Shown here piece after piece: positions 1 through 6,068 of a DNA stretch of 8,060 nucleotides. The notes beneath the pieces were generated by a model. That model was not told the origin of the DNA. It saw nothing but the letters and a program-made list of their open reading frames with translations, and did not search any database. The stretch comes from an uncultured Collinsella sp. (GTDB lineage: Bacteria > Actinomycetota > Coriobacteriia > Coriobacteriales > Coriobacteriaceae): positions 1-8,060 of the forward strand of contig USHZ01000088.1 of assembly GCA_900554595.1 (NCBI GenBank), in the 5' to 3' direction. The number at the start of each line of letters is the position of its first letter. Positions within the stretch are counted from its first letter, which is position 1. The translations under genes were made by a program, and so were the position numbers.

Positions 1-1625
1 GTCGTCTTGCCCGAACCCGAAACACCCGTAACCGCAACGAGACGGCCGCGCGGGATATCGACTTCAAGCGACTTGACGGTATGGATGGTATCGGTCGCCA
101 TGCGGATATGGCCCTGGTCGAACATTTCGTCGTCAGTCACCTGCGGACGCATGCGCTTGGGGTCTGCGCGCAAAAACGGGGCGATGCGGCTGCCCTGCGA
201 TTGCTCGACCTCGTCCACCGTACCTGCAGCGATCACATTACCGCCGCCTGCTCCGGCAACGGGGCCCATCTCGACCAGATAGTCAGCTTCCGCTAGAACG
301 CGCGTATCGTGGTCAACAACAACCACGGTGTTGCCGTCATCCACCAGATCGCGCATTACGCCCACCAAGCCGTCGACATTGGCAGGATGCAAGCCAATCG
401 AAGGCTCGTCCAGCACATAAAGCACACCTGTCGAGCGGTTGCGCACCACGCGGGCAAGCTGCACGCGCTGGCGCTCGCCTGTGGACAGCGTGGCGCCGGC
501 GCGGTCGAGCGAAAGGTAATCGAGACCCAGGTCAACCAGGCGACGGGCCGCGCCCAAAAACGAATCGCAGATATCCGTCGCCATGGGCCGCATTTCGGTC
601 GGCAAGGATGCGGGCACGCCGTGCACCCACCCAATCGCCTCGCCCAGCGTCATGGCAGCCGCCTGCGCCAGATTGATACCGCGCACCTGGGGCTGACGCG
701 CAGCCTCGGAGAGGCGCGTGCCGCCGCAGTCACGGCACGGCCCCTCGCGTAAAAAGCGTGCAACGCGCTTAAGCCCCTTATCGTCCTTAACCTTGGCGAG
801 CGCATTCTCGACGGTATAGACGGCGTTGTAATAGGTAAAGTCAAGCGGCGTGGCGCCCTCGCCGTTTTTGGGAACGTAGAGGATGTGCTTCTTAACCGCC
901 GGACCATGGAACACGATGTCGCGCTCTTTAGGCGTGAGCTGGTTAAACGGCACGTCGGTGCGCACGCCCATCTCGCCAGCCACCTGCTTCATCAGGTCCC
1001 ACATGAGCGTGCCCCAGGGAAGCACCGCACCCTCGTTGATAGTCTTCGACTCGTCGGGCACCAGGCTCGCCTCGTCCACCTCGCGCATAACGCCCGTGCC
1101 GCCGCAGGTAGGGCACGCACCGCCGCTGTTGAAGGCAAGGTCCTCGGCACTTGGCGCATAGAACTCGCGGCCGCATGCGGGGCATGCGAGCGACAGGCCT
1201 GCAGCCACATTAAGGCTCGGCCCCACACGCGCCCCGCAGTGCGGGCACACGTGATGGGCGCAGCGGCTAAAGAGCAGACGCAGGCTGTTGTTGAGCTCGG
1301 TCATGGTGCCAAAGGTCGAGCGCACACCCGGTACGCTGGGGCGCTGATGCAATGCGAGCGCCGCCGGCACATGCAGCACTTCATCCACCTGGGCATGCTC
1401 GGCCTGCGTCAGACGGCGACGGGTATAGGTGCTGAGCGCCTCCAGATAGCGGCGCGAGCCCTCGGCATAAAGAACTCCCAGCGCCAGCGAACTCTTACCC
1501 GAGCCCGACACGCCGGCAATGCCCACGAGCCTTCCCAGCGGAATATCGATATCGATGTCCTTGAGGTTGTGGACACGTGCACCGCGCACCTCGATAGCTT
1601 GCGGGCTCATCTTCTGTTCCGTCAC
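1..1625 (-). CDS. UvrA-family ABC ATPase lacking the UvrB-binding domain (excinuclease ABC subunit A-like), 3' end beyond the window
   Basis: This is a partial gene: 541 residues are visible and the frame is open to the left edge. Family motifs appear in UvrA order. They are Walker A GVSGSGKS (38-45), zinc-type Cys pairs at C127/C130, C148/C151, C171/C174 and C297/C300, signature LSTGE (380-384), Walker B with DEP (406-408), a VDHD H-loop near 443, and a second Walker A GVSGSGKT (534-541). In E. coli UvrA the UvrB-binding domain (about 115 residues) lies before the first zinc finger. Here only about 17 residues separate CPHC from CPAC, so that domain is missing. Short UvrA paralogues of this kind (UvrA2 and DrrC-like proteins) are linked to DNA-damage or drug tolerance rather than classical UvrABC repair. 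The signature reads STGE instead of SGGE. I chose GTG 1625 because GGGTGAT lies four bases upstream. ATG 1610 and ATG 1643 are in-frame alternatives. Family is certain; cellular role is inferred. Confidence 0.9.
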   Translation of the reverse strand, partial: MTEQKMSPQAIEVRGARVHNLKDIDIDIPLGRLVGIAGVSGSGKSSLALGVLYAEGSRRYLEALSTYTRRRLTQAEHAQVDEVLHVPAALALHQRPSVPGVRSTFGTMTELNNSLRLLFSRCAHHVCPHCGARVGPSLNVAAGLSLACPACGREFYAPSAEDLAFNSGGACPTCGGTGVMREVDEASLVPDESKTINEGAVLPWGTLMWDLMKQVAGEMGVRTDVPFNQLTPKERDIVFHGPAVKKHILYVPKNGEGATPLDFTYYNAVYTVENALAKVKDDKGLKRVARFLREGPCRDCGGTRLSEAARQPQVRGINLAQAAAMTLGEAIGWVHGVPASLPTEMRPMATDICDSFLGAARRLVDLGLDYLSLDRAGATLSTGERQRVQLARVVRNRSTGVLYVLDEPSIGLHPANVDGLVGVMRDLVDDGNTVVVVDHDTRVLAEADYLVEMGPVAGAGGGNVIAAGTVDEVEQSQGSRIAPFLRADPKRMRPQVTDDEMFDQGHIRMATDTIHTVKSLEVDIPRGRLVAVTGVSGSGKT

Positions 1626-1635
1626 CTTTATCACC

Positions 1636-2754
1636 CTACTCATGCCATAAAATGCGGTCGCGAATGTACTCGCCCAGCATGGGCACGGTAAACCGGACGA
1701 GGCCGTATCCGGCAGCCTCGATGACGCGCTCGCGAATCAGGCTTGCGCGATATTTACTCGCCCAGCTCTGGGTACGGTCGCAGCGCTCAATGATGTCCGC
1801 CATGCGCGTCGGTTTGCCACCGTCAGCCGCCATGGCCTCGATAAAGAGGCGCTGCGGACTGCGCAACCCGTAATACAAGGGAGCGTCGACTGCTTCATAG
1901 AACTCGGAGATGGCATCGGCGTAGCCAGCCTCGACATCGCACACTTCAATGACCTGCGAGCCACGCCGGACAGCAGAGCGCCACATGTAATATCCCACGA
2001 GCTGAACCATATAGGGATGTCCCATGCTCTTGTGTGCCGCAAGGTCCGCCGTCTCCACATCAACGCAAAGGCCAGCGCCTTTGACCGTCTGGATATATGA
2101 ATCGCGCACCTTGGGCAAAGAAATCGCTCCCAGCGTACGCTGCTGGGCACGGCGCAAAAACGTCACGCTCGGCTCTTCGAGCAGATCGTCAACCATACTG
2201 GGCAATCCAGCGAACACCAGCGCAAGACCGCACTGGTCGCTATCGGGCAATCCCGTAGCATCCTGATCTCCGAGCACTTGCTGATAGAGAACGGCAAGAG
2301 CCGCCAGCTCTTCGATAGACGCAGATTGCGCCTCGTCAATCGCAAACAGTATGCCCTTGCCTGGACCGAGCTTCTTGAGGCGCTCGTTGACCAGCCCTTG
2401 CAACGTTTCGCCCTTTGCCCGCGCCGCCTCGACCGACATCCGGCCAAACGACGGACCGAACTCCATTGACGTCACAACGAGTTTATTCGAGCGAAGCGCG
2501 TCGGCCAGGCGATCGCACAAGCCAAGCGAAGCGGAATCGGAGACAACCGCCCATCCGCGCTCGCTGGCTAGACGTTGCAGCTCCCGCAGGAGAACCGTTT
2601 TACCGCAGCCGCGGTTTCCCGTAATGAGCATGAGCCTGCCCGGCGCTCCGGCGCCGTTGTCGAGCCCTTCCTCAAAATCTTCGATGACCGACTCGCGACC
2701 GATGAGTATCGGGGGCCGCTTACCAGCTGTGGGCTTAAAGGGATTTGGATTCAT
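1636..2754 (-). CDS. AAA-type ATP-binding protein with C-terminal winged-helix-like region
   Basis: The product is 372 aa and complete. The start ATG 2754 has GAGGAGG five bases upstream. An ORC/AAA_16-like P-loop core is visible. It has Walker A GNRGCGKT (46-53), Walker B ILFAIDEAQ (about 135-143, D140/E141), a sensor-1-like strand LVFAGLPS (179-186), an Arg pair in FLRRAQ (201-202) that could be the finger, and a sensor-2-like GHPYMVQL (245-252). The last 80 residues look like a winged-helix module, with RSPQRLFIEAMA then a short basic helix and VIEAAGYGLVRFTVP. No signal peptide or membrane segment is seen. Proteins of this shape act as nucleotide-driven switches on DNA or protein partners, and many are orphan ATPases of unknown substrate. 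The gene ends ten bases before the UvrA-like start, which suggests coupled expression. It has its own repeat-bearing promoter region. I cannot name a function. Confidence 0.85.
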   Translation of the reverse strand: MNPNPFKPTAGKRPPILIGRESVIEDFEEGLDNGAGAPGRLMLITGNRGCGKTVLLRELQRLASERGWAVVSDSASLGLCDRLADALRSNKLVVTSMEFGPSFGRMSVEAARAKGETLQGLVNERLKKLGPGKGILFAIDEAQSASIEELAALAVLYQQVLGDQDATGLPDSDQCGLALVFAGLPSMVDDLLEEPSVTFLRRAQQRTLGAISLPKVRDSYIQTVKGAGLCVDVETADLAAHKSMGHPYMVQLVGYYMWRSAVRRGSQVIEVCDVEAGYADAISEFYEAVDAPLYYGLRSPQRLFIEAMAADGGKPTRMADIIERCDRTQSWASKYRASLIRERVIEAAGYGLVRFTVPMLGEYIRDRILWHE

Positions 2755-2780
2755 ATCGGCCTCCTCGGATTGGCAAACCC

Positions 2781-2819
2781 TGGTAACAGTTATACCAACT
2801 TATACCGAGTTATACCAAC
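2781..2819 (-). promoter_or_regulatory. Promoter/operator region of the ATPase gene: three tandem 10-bp repeats plus a dyad
   Basis: Three head-to-tail decamers lie at 2790-2799, 2800-2809 and 2810-2819. On the minus strand they read GTTGGTATAA, CTCGGTATAA and GTTGGTATAA, so GGTATAA recurs exactly once per helical turn. The last unit also forms a dyad, TGGTA at 2781-2785 and TACCA at 2793-2797. On the minus strand TTGGTA (2818-2813), an 18-base spacer and TATAAC (2794-2789) make a fair sigma-A promoter, so the repeats overlap the -35 and -10 boxes. The ATPase start lies 35 bases downstream. Helically phased repeats over a promoter suggest cooperative binding by a repressor or activator. The binding protein is unknown. 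Confidence 0.5.
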
Positions 2820-2847
2820 AGGATGCGACAAAGAGACTGAACCTCTA

Positions 2848-4851
2848 TCACCTATGGCCGAAAAACTCGGCGTCCGCCGCCCGCCAGGGGCGGAAGGTGG
2901 CGGGATCGACCTTTACGTGGGCTGCGGCGGGTACGTCGTACCATTTGACCGTGTAGCCGGCGCCGTGAGAGCAAAAGACCGAGTCGGGCGTGTTGGGCAG
3001 ATCGGCCTCGGGCTCATAGGCGGCCGCCTCGATTACGCGCTCGGTATCATGACAGGCCGCATAACCGGCGAACTCCAGGTACAGATGCCCGCGACCGCTC
3101 GTGTAGGCAGCTACCTCCAGGGCATAGTCCTGCACCTCGGATGCCGGCACGCGACCCACAAGCTTCGCCCGGTCTCCCGCCATCGTGGGCGGCTCGTACT
3201 CGGCACTCATGCGCGTGGCATCTGAGAGCGCCCGGCCCACGCACTCCCCCGGCACCTCGAGCTCAAAGTGGTACCACGGCTCCAACAGCACGGCTGCGCC
3301 TGCCTCGCACGCCTGCATCAAGCCCTGGCGAATCGCGCGGTACGTGGCCTGGCGAAAATCACCGCCCTCGGTGTGCTTGGCGTGCGCACGCCCGCCCGTG
3401 AGCGTAATGCGCACATCGGTGATGGGCGAGCCCGTCAACACGCCCAGGTGATCGCGCTCCATAGCGTTGGTGAGCGCCAAACGCTGCCAGTTAAGATCGA
3501 GCTCGTCGGTCAAGGTCACGGTGCCAAACTGCACGCCCGAACCCGCCGGCAACGGCTCCAAGCGCAAATGCACCTCGGCATAGTGGCGCAGTGGCTCAAA
3601 ATGGCCCACACCCTCGACCAGCTGCGAAATAGTCTCCTTATAGAGAATGCCGCCGGGCTCAAACTCGACCGCAAGGCCAAAACGATCGGCCAGCACACGC
3701 TGCACGACCTCGAGCTGCACGGCGCCCATCAACTGCAGGTGAATCTGCTCAAGATGCGTATTCCAGCTTACGCCGAGCATGGGATCTTCGTCCGCCAAAT
3801 CAGTCAATGCTTTGAACACCGTATGGACGTCGTGTTCGCCCGGCAGCACCGTATAGGTGAGGACTGGCGCAATGACGGGCGCATCGCCCGCGGGCTCCGC
3901 GCCCAGGGCGTCCCCTGGGCGAACGTGCGCAAGACCCGTCACGGCGCAAATTCCACCAGCGGCAACCTCTTGGGCAAGCTCATACTTCTCGCCGTTATAG
4001 ATGCGCACTTGATCGACCTTCTGCTCCCATGCCTCGGCACCGAAGTGTCCATCGATCATCTGTTTTGCACGCAGCGTGCCGCCGGTCACTTTAACCCAAG
4101 CCAAACGCTCGCCGCGATCCCCGCGACTGACACGATAGACGCGCGCGGCAAACTCCGGGAGCCATGCCTGCTCGCGCATCAGCGTGCACATGCCATCCAA
4201 CAGCTCGTCCACGCCTTGGTCCTTGAGCGCCGAGCCGGCAAAGCAGGGAAAGAGCTTGCGCTCGGCAACCATGCGCGACAGCGTTGCGACAGAAAGCTCA
4301 CCCGCTTCAAAAAACTCCTCGAGCGCCGCCTCGTCCAACGCAGCAGCGTCCTCCTGAACGGCCCCGCCCGCCAGCAGTTCGCTAGCATCCAAGCAGCCTT
4401 CGGAAAGACGTTGCCTCAGCTGTGCCAGCAAAACATCGCGACCGGGATTCTCCAAATCGATCTTGTTGATAAAGATGAACGTCGGAATGTCATAGCGCGC
4501 GAGCAGGCGCCACAGGGTCTCGGTATGCCCCTGCACGCCGTCGTTGGCGCCCACCAGCAGAATCGCGTAGTCCAGGGCACGCAGCGTGCGCTCTGCCTCA
4601 GCAGAAAAATCGACGTGGCCGGGTGCATCCACGAGCATGACGTGGGTATCGCCGTGGTCGAGCACGGCCTGCGACGAGAAGATCGTAATGCCGCGCTCGC
4701 GCTCGATCTCGTTCGTATCCAGATGCGAGTCGCCATCGTCAACGCGGCCGCGCTTGCGAATGCGGCCCGCGTTGAACAGCATGGCCTCGGCCAGCGTGGT
4801 CTTGCCGGCATCGACATGCGCCAAGATTCCAACGACCGCTTGCTTCGACAT
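2848..4851 (-). CDS. TetM/EF-G-like translation factor GTPase (ribosomal protection protein family)
   Basis: The product is 667 aa (TetM is 639). It is a translational GTPase related to tetracycline ribosomal protection proteins and EF-G, which bind the ribosomal A-site region and hydrolyse GTP. G motifs are intact: G1 AHVDAGKTT (11-19), RGITI (53-57), DAPGH (75-79), NKID (129-132) and GSAL (206-209). Domains II to V follow in EF-G order. The domain IV tip region reads KHTEGGDFR (492-500) instead of TetM's proline-containing YSPVSTPADFR. A C-terminal extension carries VFCSHGAGYTVKW (625-637), absent from TetM. I chose ATG 4851 because AAGGGGAG lies four bases upstream. The frame also opens at 4920, but the extra 23 residues precede a poor site and do not match the family. 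No hairpin terminator is seen after the stop, so readthrough into the ATPase gene is possible. Family is secure; tetracycline resistance is unproven because the drug-displacing loop differs. Confidence 0.9.
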   Translation of the reverse strand: MSKQAVVGILAHVDAGKTTLAEAMLFNAGRIRKRGRVDDGDSHLDTNEIERERGITIFSSQAVLDHGDTHVMLVDAPGHVDFSAEAERTLRALDYAILLVGANDGVQGHTETLWRLLARYDIPTFIFINKIDLENPGRDVLLAQLRQRLSEGCLDASELLAGGAVQEDAAALDEAALEEFFEAGELSVATLSRMVAERKLFPCFAGSALKDQGVDELLDGMCTLMREQAWLPEFAARVYRVSRGDRGERLAWVKVTGGTLRAKQMIDGHFGAEAWEQKVDQVRIYNGEKYELAQEVAAGGICAVTGLAHVRPGDALGAEPAGDAPVIAPVLTYTVLPGEHDVHTVFKALTDLADEDPMLGVSWNTHLEQIHLQLMGAVQLEVVQRVLADRFGLAVEFEPGGILYKETISQLVEGVGHFEPLRHYAEVHLRLEPLPAGSGVQFGTVTLTDELDLNWQRLALTNAMERDHLGVLTGSPITDVRITLTGGRAHAKHTEGGDFRQATYRAIRQGLMQACEAGAAVLLEPWYHFELEVPGECVGRALSDATRMSAEYEPPTMAGDRAKLVGRVPASEVQDYALEVAAYTSGRGHLYLEFAGYAACHDTERVIEAAAYEPEADLPNTPDSVFCSHGAGYTVKWYDVPAAAHVKVDPATFRPWRAADAEFFGHR

Positions 4852-4911
4852 GGCTCTCCCCTTATTGCAAGCCCATCGCACGCGGCAACGGGCATCCTCG
4901 TTCCACACTGG

Positions 4912-4921
4912 ATGATACAAT
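4912..4921. promoter_or_regulatory. Overlapping divergent -10 elements (GTPase gene leftwards, candidate RNA rightwards)
   Basis: On the plus strand TGATACAAT (4913-4921) fits an extended -10 (TGnTATAAT) with one mismatch in the hexamer. It would start a transcript near 4928. On the minus strand TATCAT (4917-4912) matches TATAAT at five of six positions and would give a leader of about 55 bases ahead of the GTPase start at 4851. Neither side has a convincing -35 box. The two elements share bases, so firing in one direction could hinder the other. Confidence 0.35.
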
Positions 4922-4927
4922 TTACAG

Positions 4928-5125
4928 GCCGGCGGGCGAAGCGGGCCCTATCCCCCGACCGAGCTCATCGCCCCGCGTTGCCGCGCGGCGATTTTCGTAG
5001 GTTCGCGCCTTGCGAAAGCCGGCACCTCCCCTTTTTGTCTGCCCGGGCTCATCTGGGGCAGTAACAACGCGAGCCCCACAACGACGCGTTTTACCAAAAA
5101 TGGCCCCACTCGGGGCCATTTTTTA
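4928..5125 (+). ncRNA. Candidate structured RNA, about 200 nt, with terminator and anti-Shine-Dalgarno tract
   Basis: This stretch has no convincing protein gene but dense pairing potential. An extended -10 upstream predicts a start near 4928. There GCCGGC (4928-4933) can pair with GCCGGC (5018-5023) to close a domain. Inside are GGGC/GCCC (4934-4937 with 4945-4948), a long hairpin at 4967-4992 (10 pairs, one mismatch, 4-base loop), and TTCGC/GCGAA (5002-5006 with 5012-5016). After the domain comes a pyrimidine tract CACCTCCCC ending in T5 (5023-5036), resembling the 3' tail of 16S rRNA. Then CTGCCC/GGGCAG (5039-5044 with 5056-5061) interleaves with GGGCTC/GAGCCC (5045-5050 with 5071-5076). 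These are either a pseudoknot or alternative stems. A terminator with T6 ends it. I do not recognise a named class. The alternative is a minus-strand leader of the GTPase gene, since most stems also pair on that strand. Confidence 0.35.
5096..5124. terminator. Strong intrinsic terminator, bidirectional
   Basis: TGGCCCC (5101-5107), a four-base loop ACTC and GGGGCCA (5112-5118) form a 7-bp GC-rich stem. It extends to 12 bp through the flanking A5 (5096-5100) and T5 (5119-5123). The plus strand ends in T6; the minus strand ends in T5. On the minus strand it lies about 35 bases beyond the acetyltransferase stop and would end that transcript. On the plus strand it would end the candidate RNA. Confidence 0.88.
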
Positions 5126-5157
5126 TTTGAGCTGGGTGATGATACGTGCCTTGGCTC

Positions 5158-5646
5158 CTACGCCTCGCGCAGCCAATCAAACGCGACACGCGGCGTACCG
5201 TCCGACACATATACGATACCGGCGCGCTTAAACCCGGCCTTGGCGATGGCGCCCTGCATGGGCAGATTGTCTTGGTGCGTGTCGATACGCAGATGGTCGG
5301 TGCGTTCCTTGGCAAAGGCAAACATCGCAGCAGCGACGCCATGCGTGGTGCCGCCCGACGCCACGCGGTGCAGCACGGCATACGGAGTGTCGCTGCGCCA
5401 TTGACCGTCCTCAATCACGTCATAGCACTCGTCCGGACCCGGTAAAAAGGCAAACGTCGCCACCACGCGGCCGTCGACTTCGCACACATAGCTGCCACCA
5501 GCGGCGATATCGACAGCCAGCTGCTCGGCAGAAGGCGTGCCCTCGGGCCACTGCGTGGCGTTGCCATGCGCGCGCATAAAGGCGCGGGCAGCGTCGTAGA
5601 TAGCCATGACGGCGGGAATGTCGGTATCGAGGGTTTTTCTGATCAT
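5158..5646 (-). CDS. GNAT family N-acetyltransferase
   Basis: The product is 162 aa, a normal length for a single-domain GNAT enzyme, which moves an acetyl group from acetyl-CoA to an amine. The N terminus (IRKTLDTDIPAVMAIY) is the usual first strand and helix. The central strands include SYVCEVDGRVVATFAF. The acetyl-CoA loop lies around VASGGTTHGVA and is a loose version of the R/Q-x-x-G-x-G/A motif. The end reads LRIDTHQDNLPMQ, then GFKRAGIVYV, typical of small-molecule GNATs. The substrate cannot be read from sequence. The start is ATG 5646. GTG 5649 sits directly before it, and GAGGT (5660-5656) serves both (9 or 6 bases). It diverges from the zinc-finger gene, with a dyad in the 77-bp gap, and ends at the shared terminator. 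Confidence 0.88.
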   Translation of the reverse strand: MIRKTLDTDIPAVMAIYDAARAFMRAHGNATQWPEGTPSAEQLAVDIAAGGSYVCEVDGRVVATFAFLPGPDECYDVIEDGQWRSDTPYAVLHRVASGGTTHGVAAAMFAFAKERTDHLRIDTHQDNLPMQGAIAKAGFKRAGIVYVSDGTPRVAFDWLREA

Positions 5647-5668
5647 CACGCGGCGACCTCATGTTTAT

Positions 5669-5698
5669 TGGTATCACTTTGATTGAGCAATGATACCA
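5669..5698. promoter_or_regulatory. Inverted repeat in the divergent acetyltransferase/zinc-finger promoter region
   Basis: TGGTATCA (5669-5676) and TGATACCA (5691-5698) are perfect 8-bp arms separated by 14 bases. The arm centres are 22 bp apart, about two helical turns, which fits a dimeric regulator on one DNA face. The dyad sits between the start of the acetyltransferase (5646, minus) and the zinc-finger protein (5724, plus), so one factor could control both. A weak minus-strand promoter, TTGCTC then 17 bases then TAAACA, overlaps it. No regulator gene lies beside it. Confidence 0.5.
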
Positions 5699-5723
5699 GC
5701 GTTTGGAGAGGGGCGCGAAGCGG

Positions 5724-6020
5724 ATGGGAAGCAAAAAGCGAGCCGCCTGGTCAAAGGCCAAAAGCGAGTTTTTGGGCGCTGCCACCGGCGGCGATATGAG
5801 CGACCTGTTTGCGCGCGAAGACGAGCGCCGCGACGCCCTGGACGCCGAGCGCGATGAAGCCTGGCGCTACAAATCGTGCGAGCGCAAAAACCGTTACGAC
5901 ACACGCGCCGAGGCCGAGGCCGTTATGGCCGACTGCGAAAACCGCGGGCGGCGTGGTTTGGCCTGCTACAAATGCGAATACTGCGGTGGCTGGCACCTGA
6001 CGTCGCATCCATGGAAATAG
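5724..6020 (+). CDS. Small zinc-ribbon-like protein with CYKCEYCGGWHLTS motif
   Basis: The product is 98 aa, basic and charged. The first half is a likely helix rich in Glu, Asp and Arg. The second half reads SCERKNRYDTRAEAEAVM (51-68) and then CYKCEYCGGWHLTS (81-94). Cys 52, 84 and 87 with His 91 are the best metal-ligand candidates; Cys 71, Cys 81 and His 95 are also present. The layout is Cys, Tyr, an 'A.EA' helix, then CxxC..WHLTS. It is shared by small phage-type and actinobacterial zinc-finger proteins of unknown function, so nucleic-acid binding is a guess. I chose ATG 5724 because GGAGAGGGG lies 10-12 bases upstream, slightly far. An in-frame TTG at 5703 abuts the dyad and has no binding site. 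It is divergent from the acetyltransferase and convergent with rsmJ; no clear terminator is seen in the 48-bp gap after it. Confidence 0.75.
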   Translation: MGSKKRAAWSKAKSEFLGAATGGDMSDLFAREDERRDALDAERDEAWRYKSCERKNRYDTRAEAEAVMADCENRGRRGLACYKCEYCGGWHLTSHPWK

Positions 6021-6068
6021 GCGCCGTATCGGCACGGTGTTGACGGGACGCCAGTCATCGTGCGCAAG

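Noticed and set aside
885..1691. 268-codon plus-strand frame opposite the UvrA-like gene
   Set aside because: Rich in His, Arg and Ala without any motif, and antisense to conserved UvrA motifs; a shadow frame.
2351..2956. 201-codon plus-strand frame across the ATPase start and promoter
   Set aside because: No recognisable fold or binding site; it runs antisense through Walker A and the intergenic repeats.
4947..5024. Short minus-strand peptide (GTG after AAGGGGAG) as a tetM-style leader peptide
   Set aside because: The binding site directly abuts the GTG with no spacer, and the 25-codon peptide shows no stalling motif. The leader idea is kept only as an alternative to the plus-strand RNA.
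3268..5064. 598-codon open frame on the plus strand opposite the GTPase gene
   Set aside because: It is antisense to a clear TetM-like gene, shows no domain motifs, and arises from GC-biased third codon positions. It also lacks a good ribosome binding site.
4922..5119. 65-codon minus-strand frame upstream of the GTPase gene
   Set aside because: It begins inside the terminator hairpin, lacks a binding site and has no protein-like composition.
6020..6068. Terminator between the zinc-finger gene and rsmJ
   Set aside because: GC-rich short pairings exist (GCCG/CGGC) but no T tract follows on either strand.
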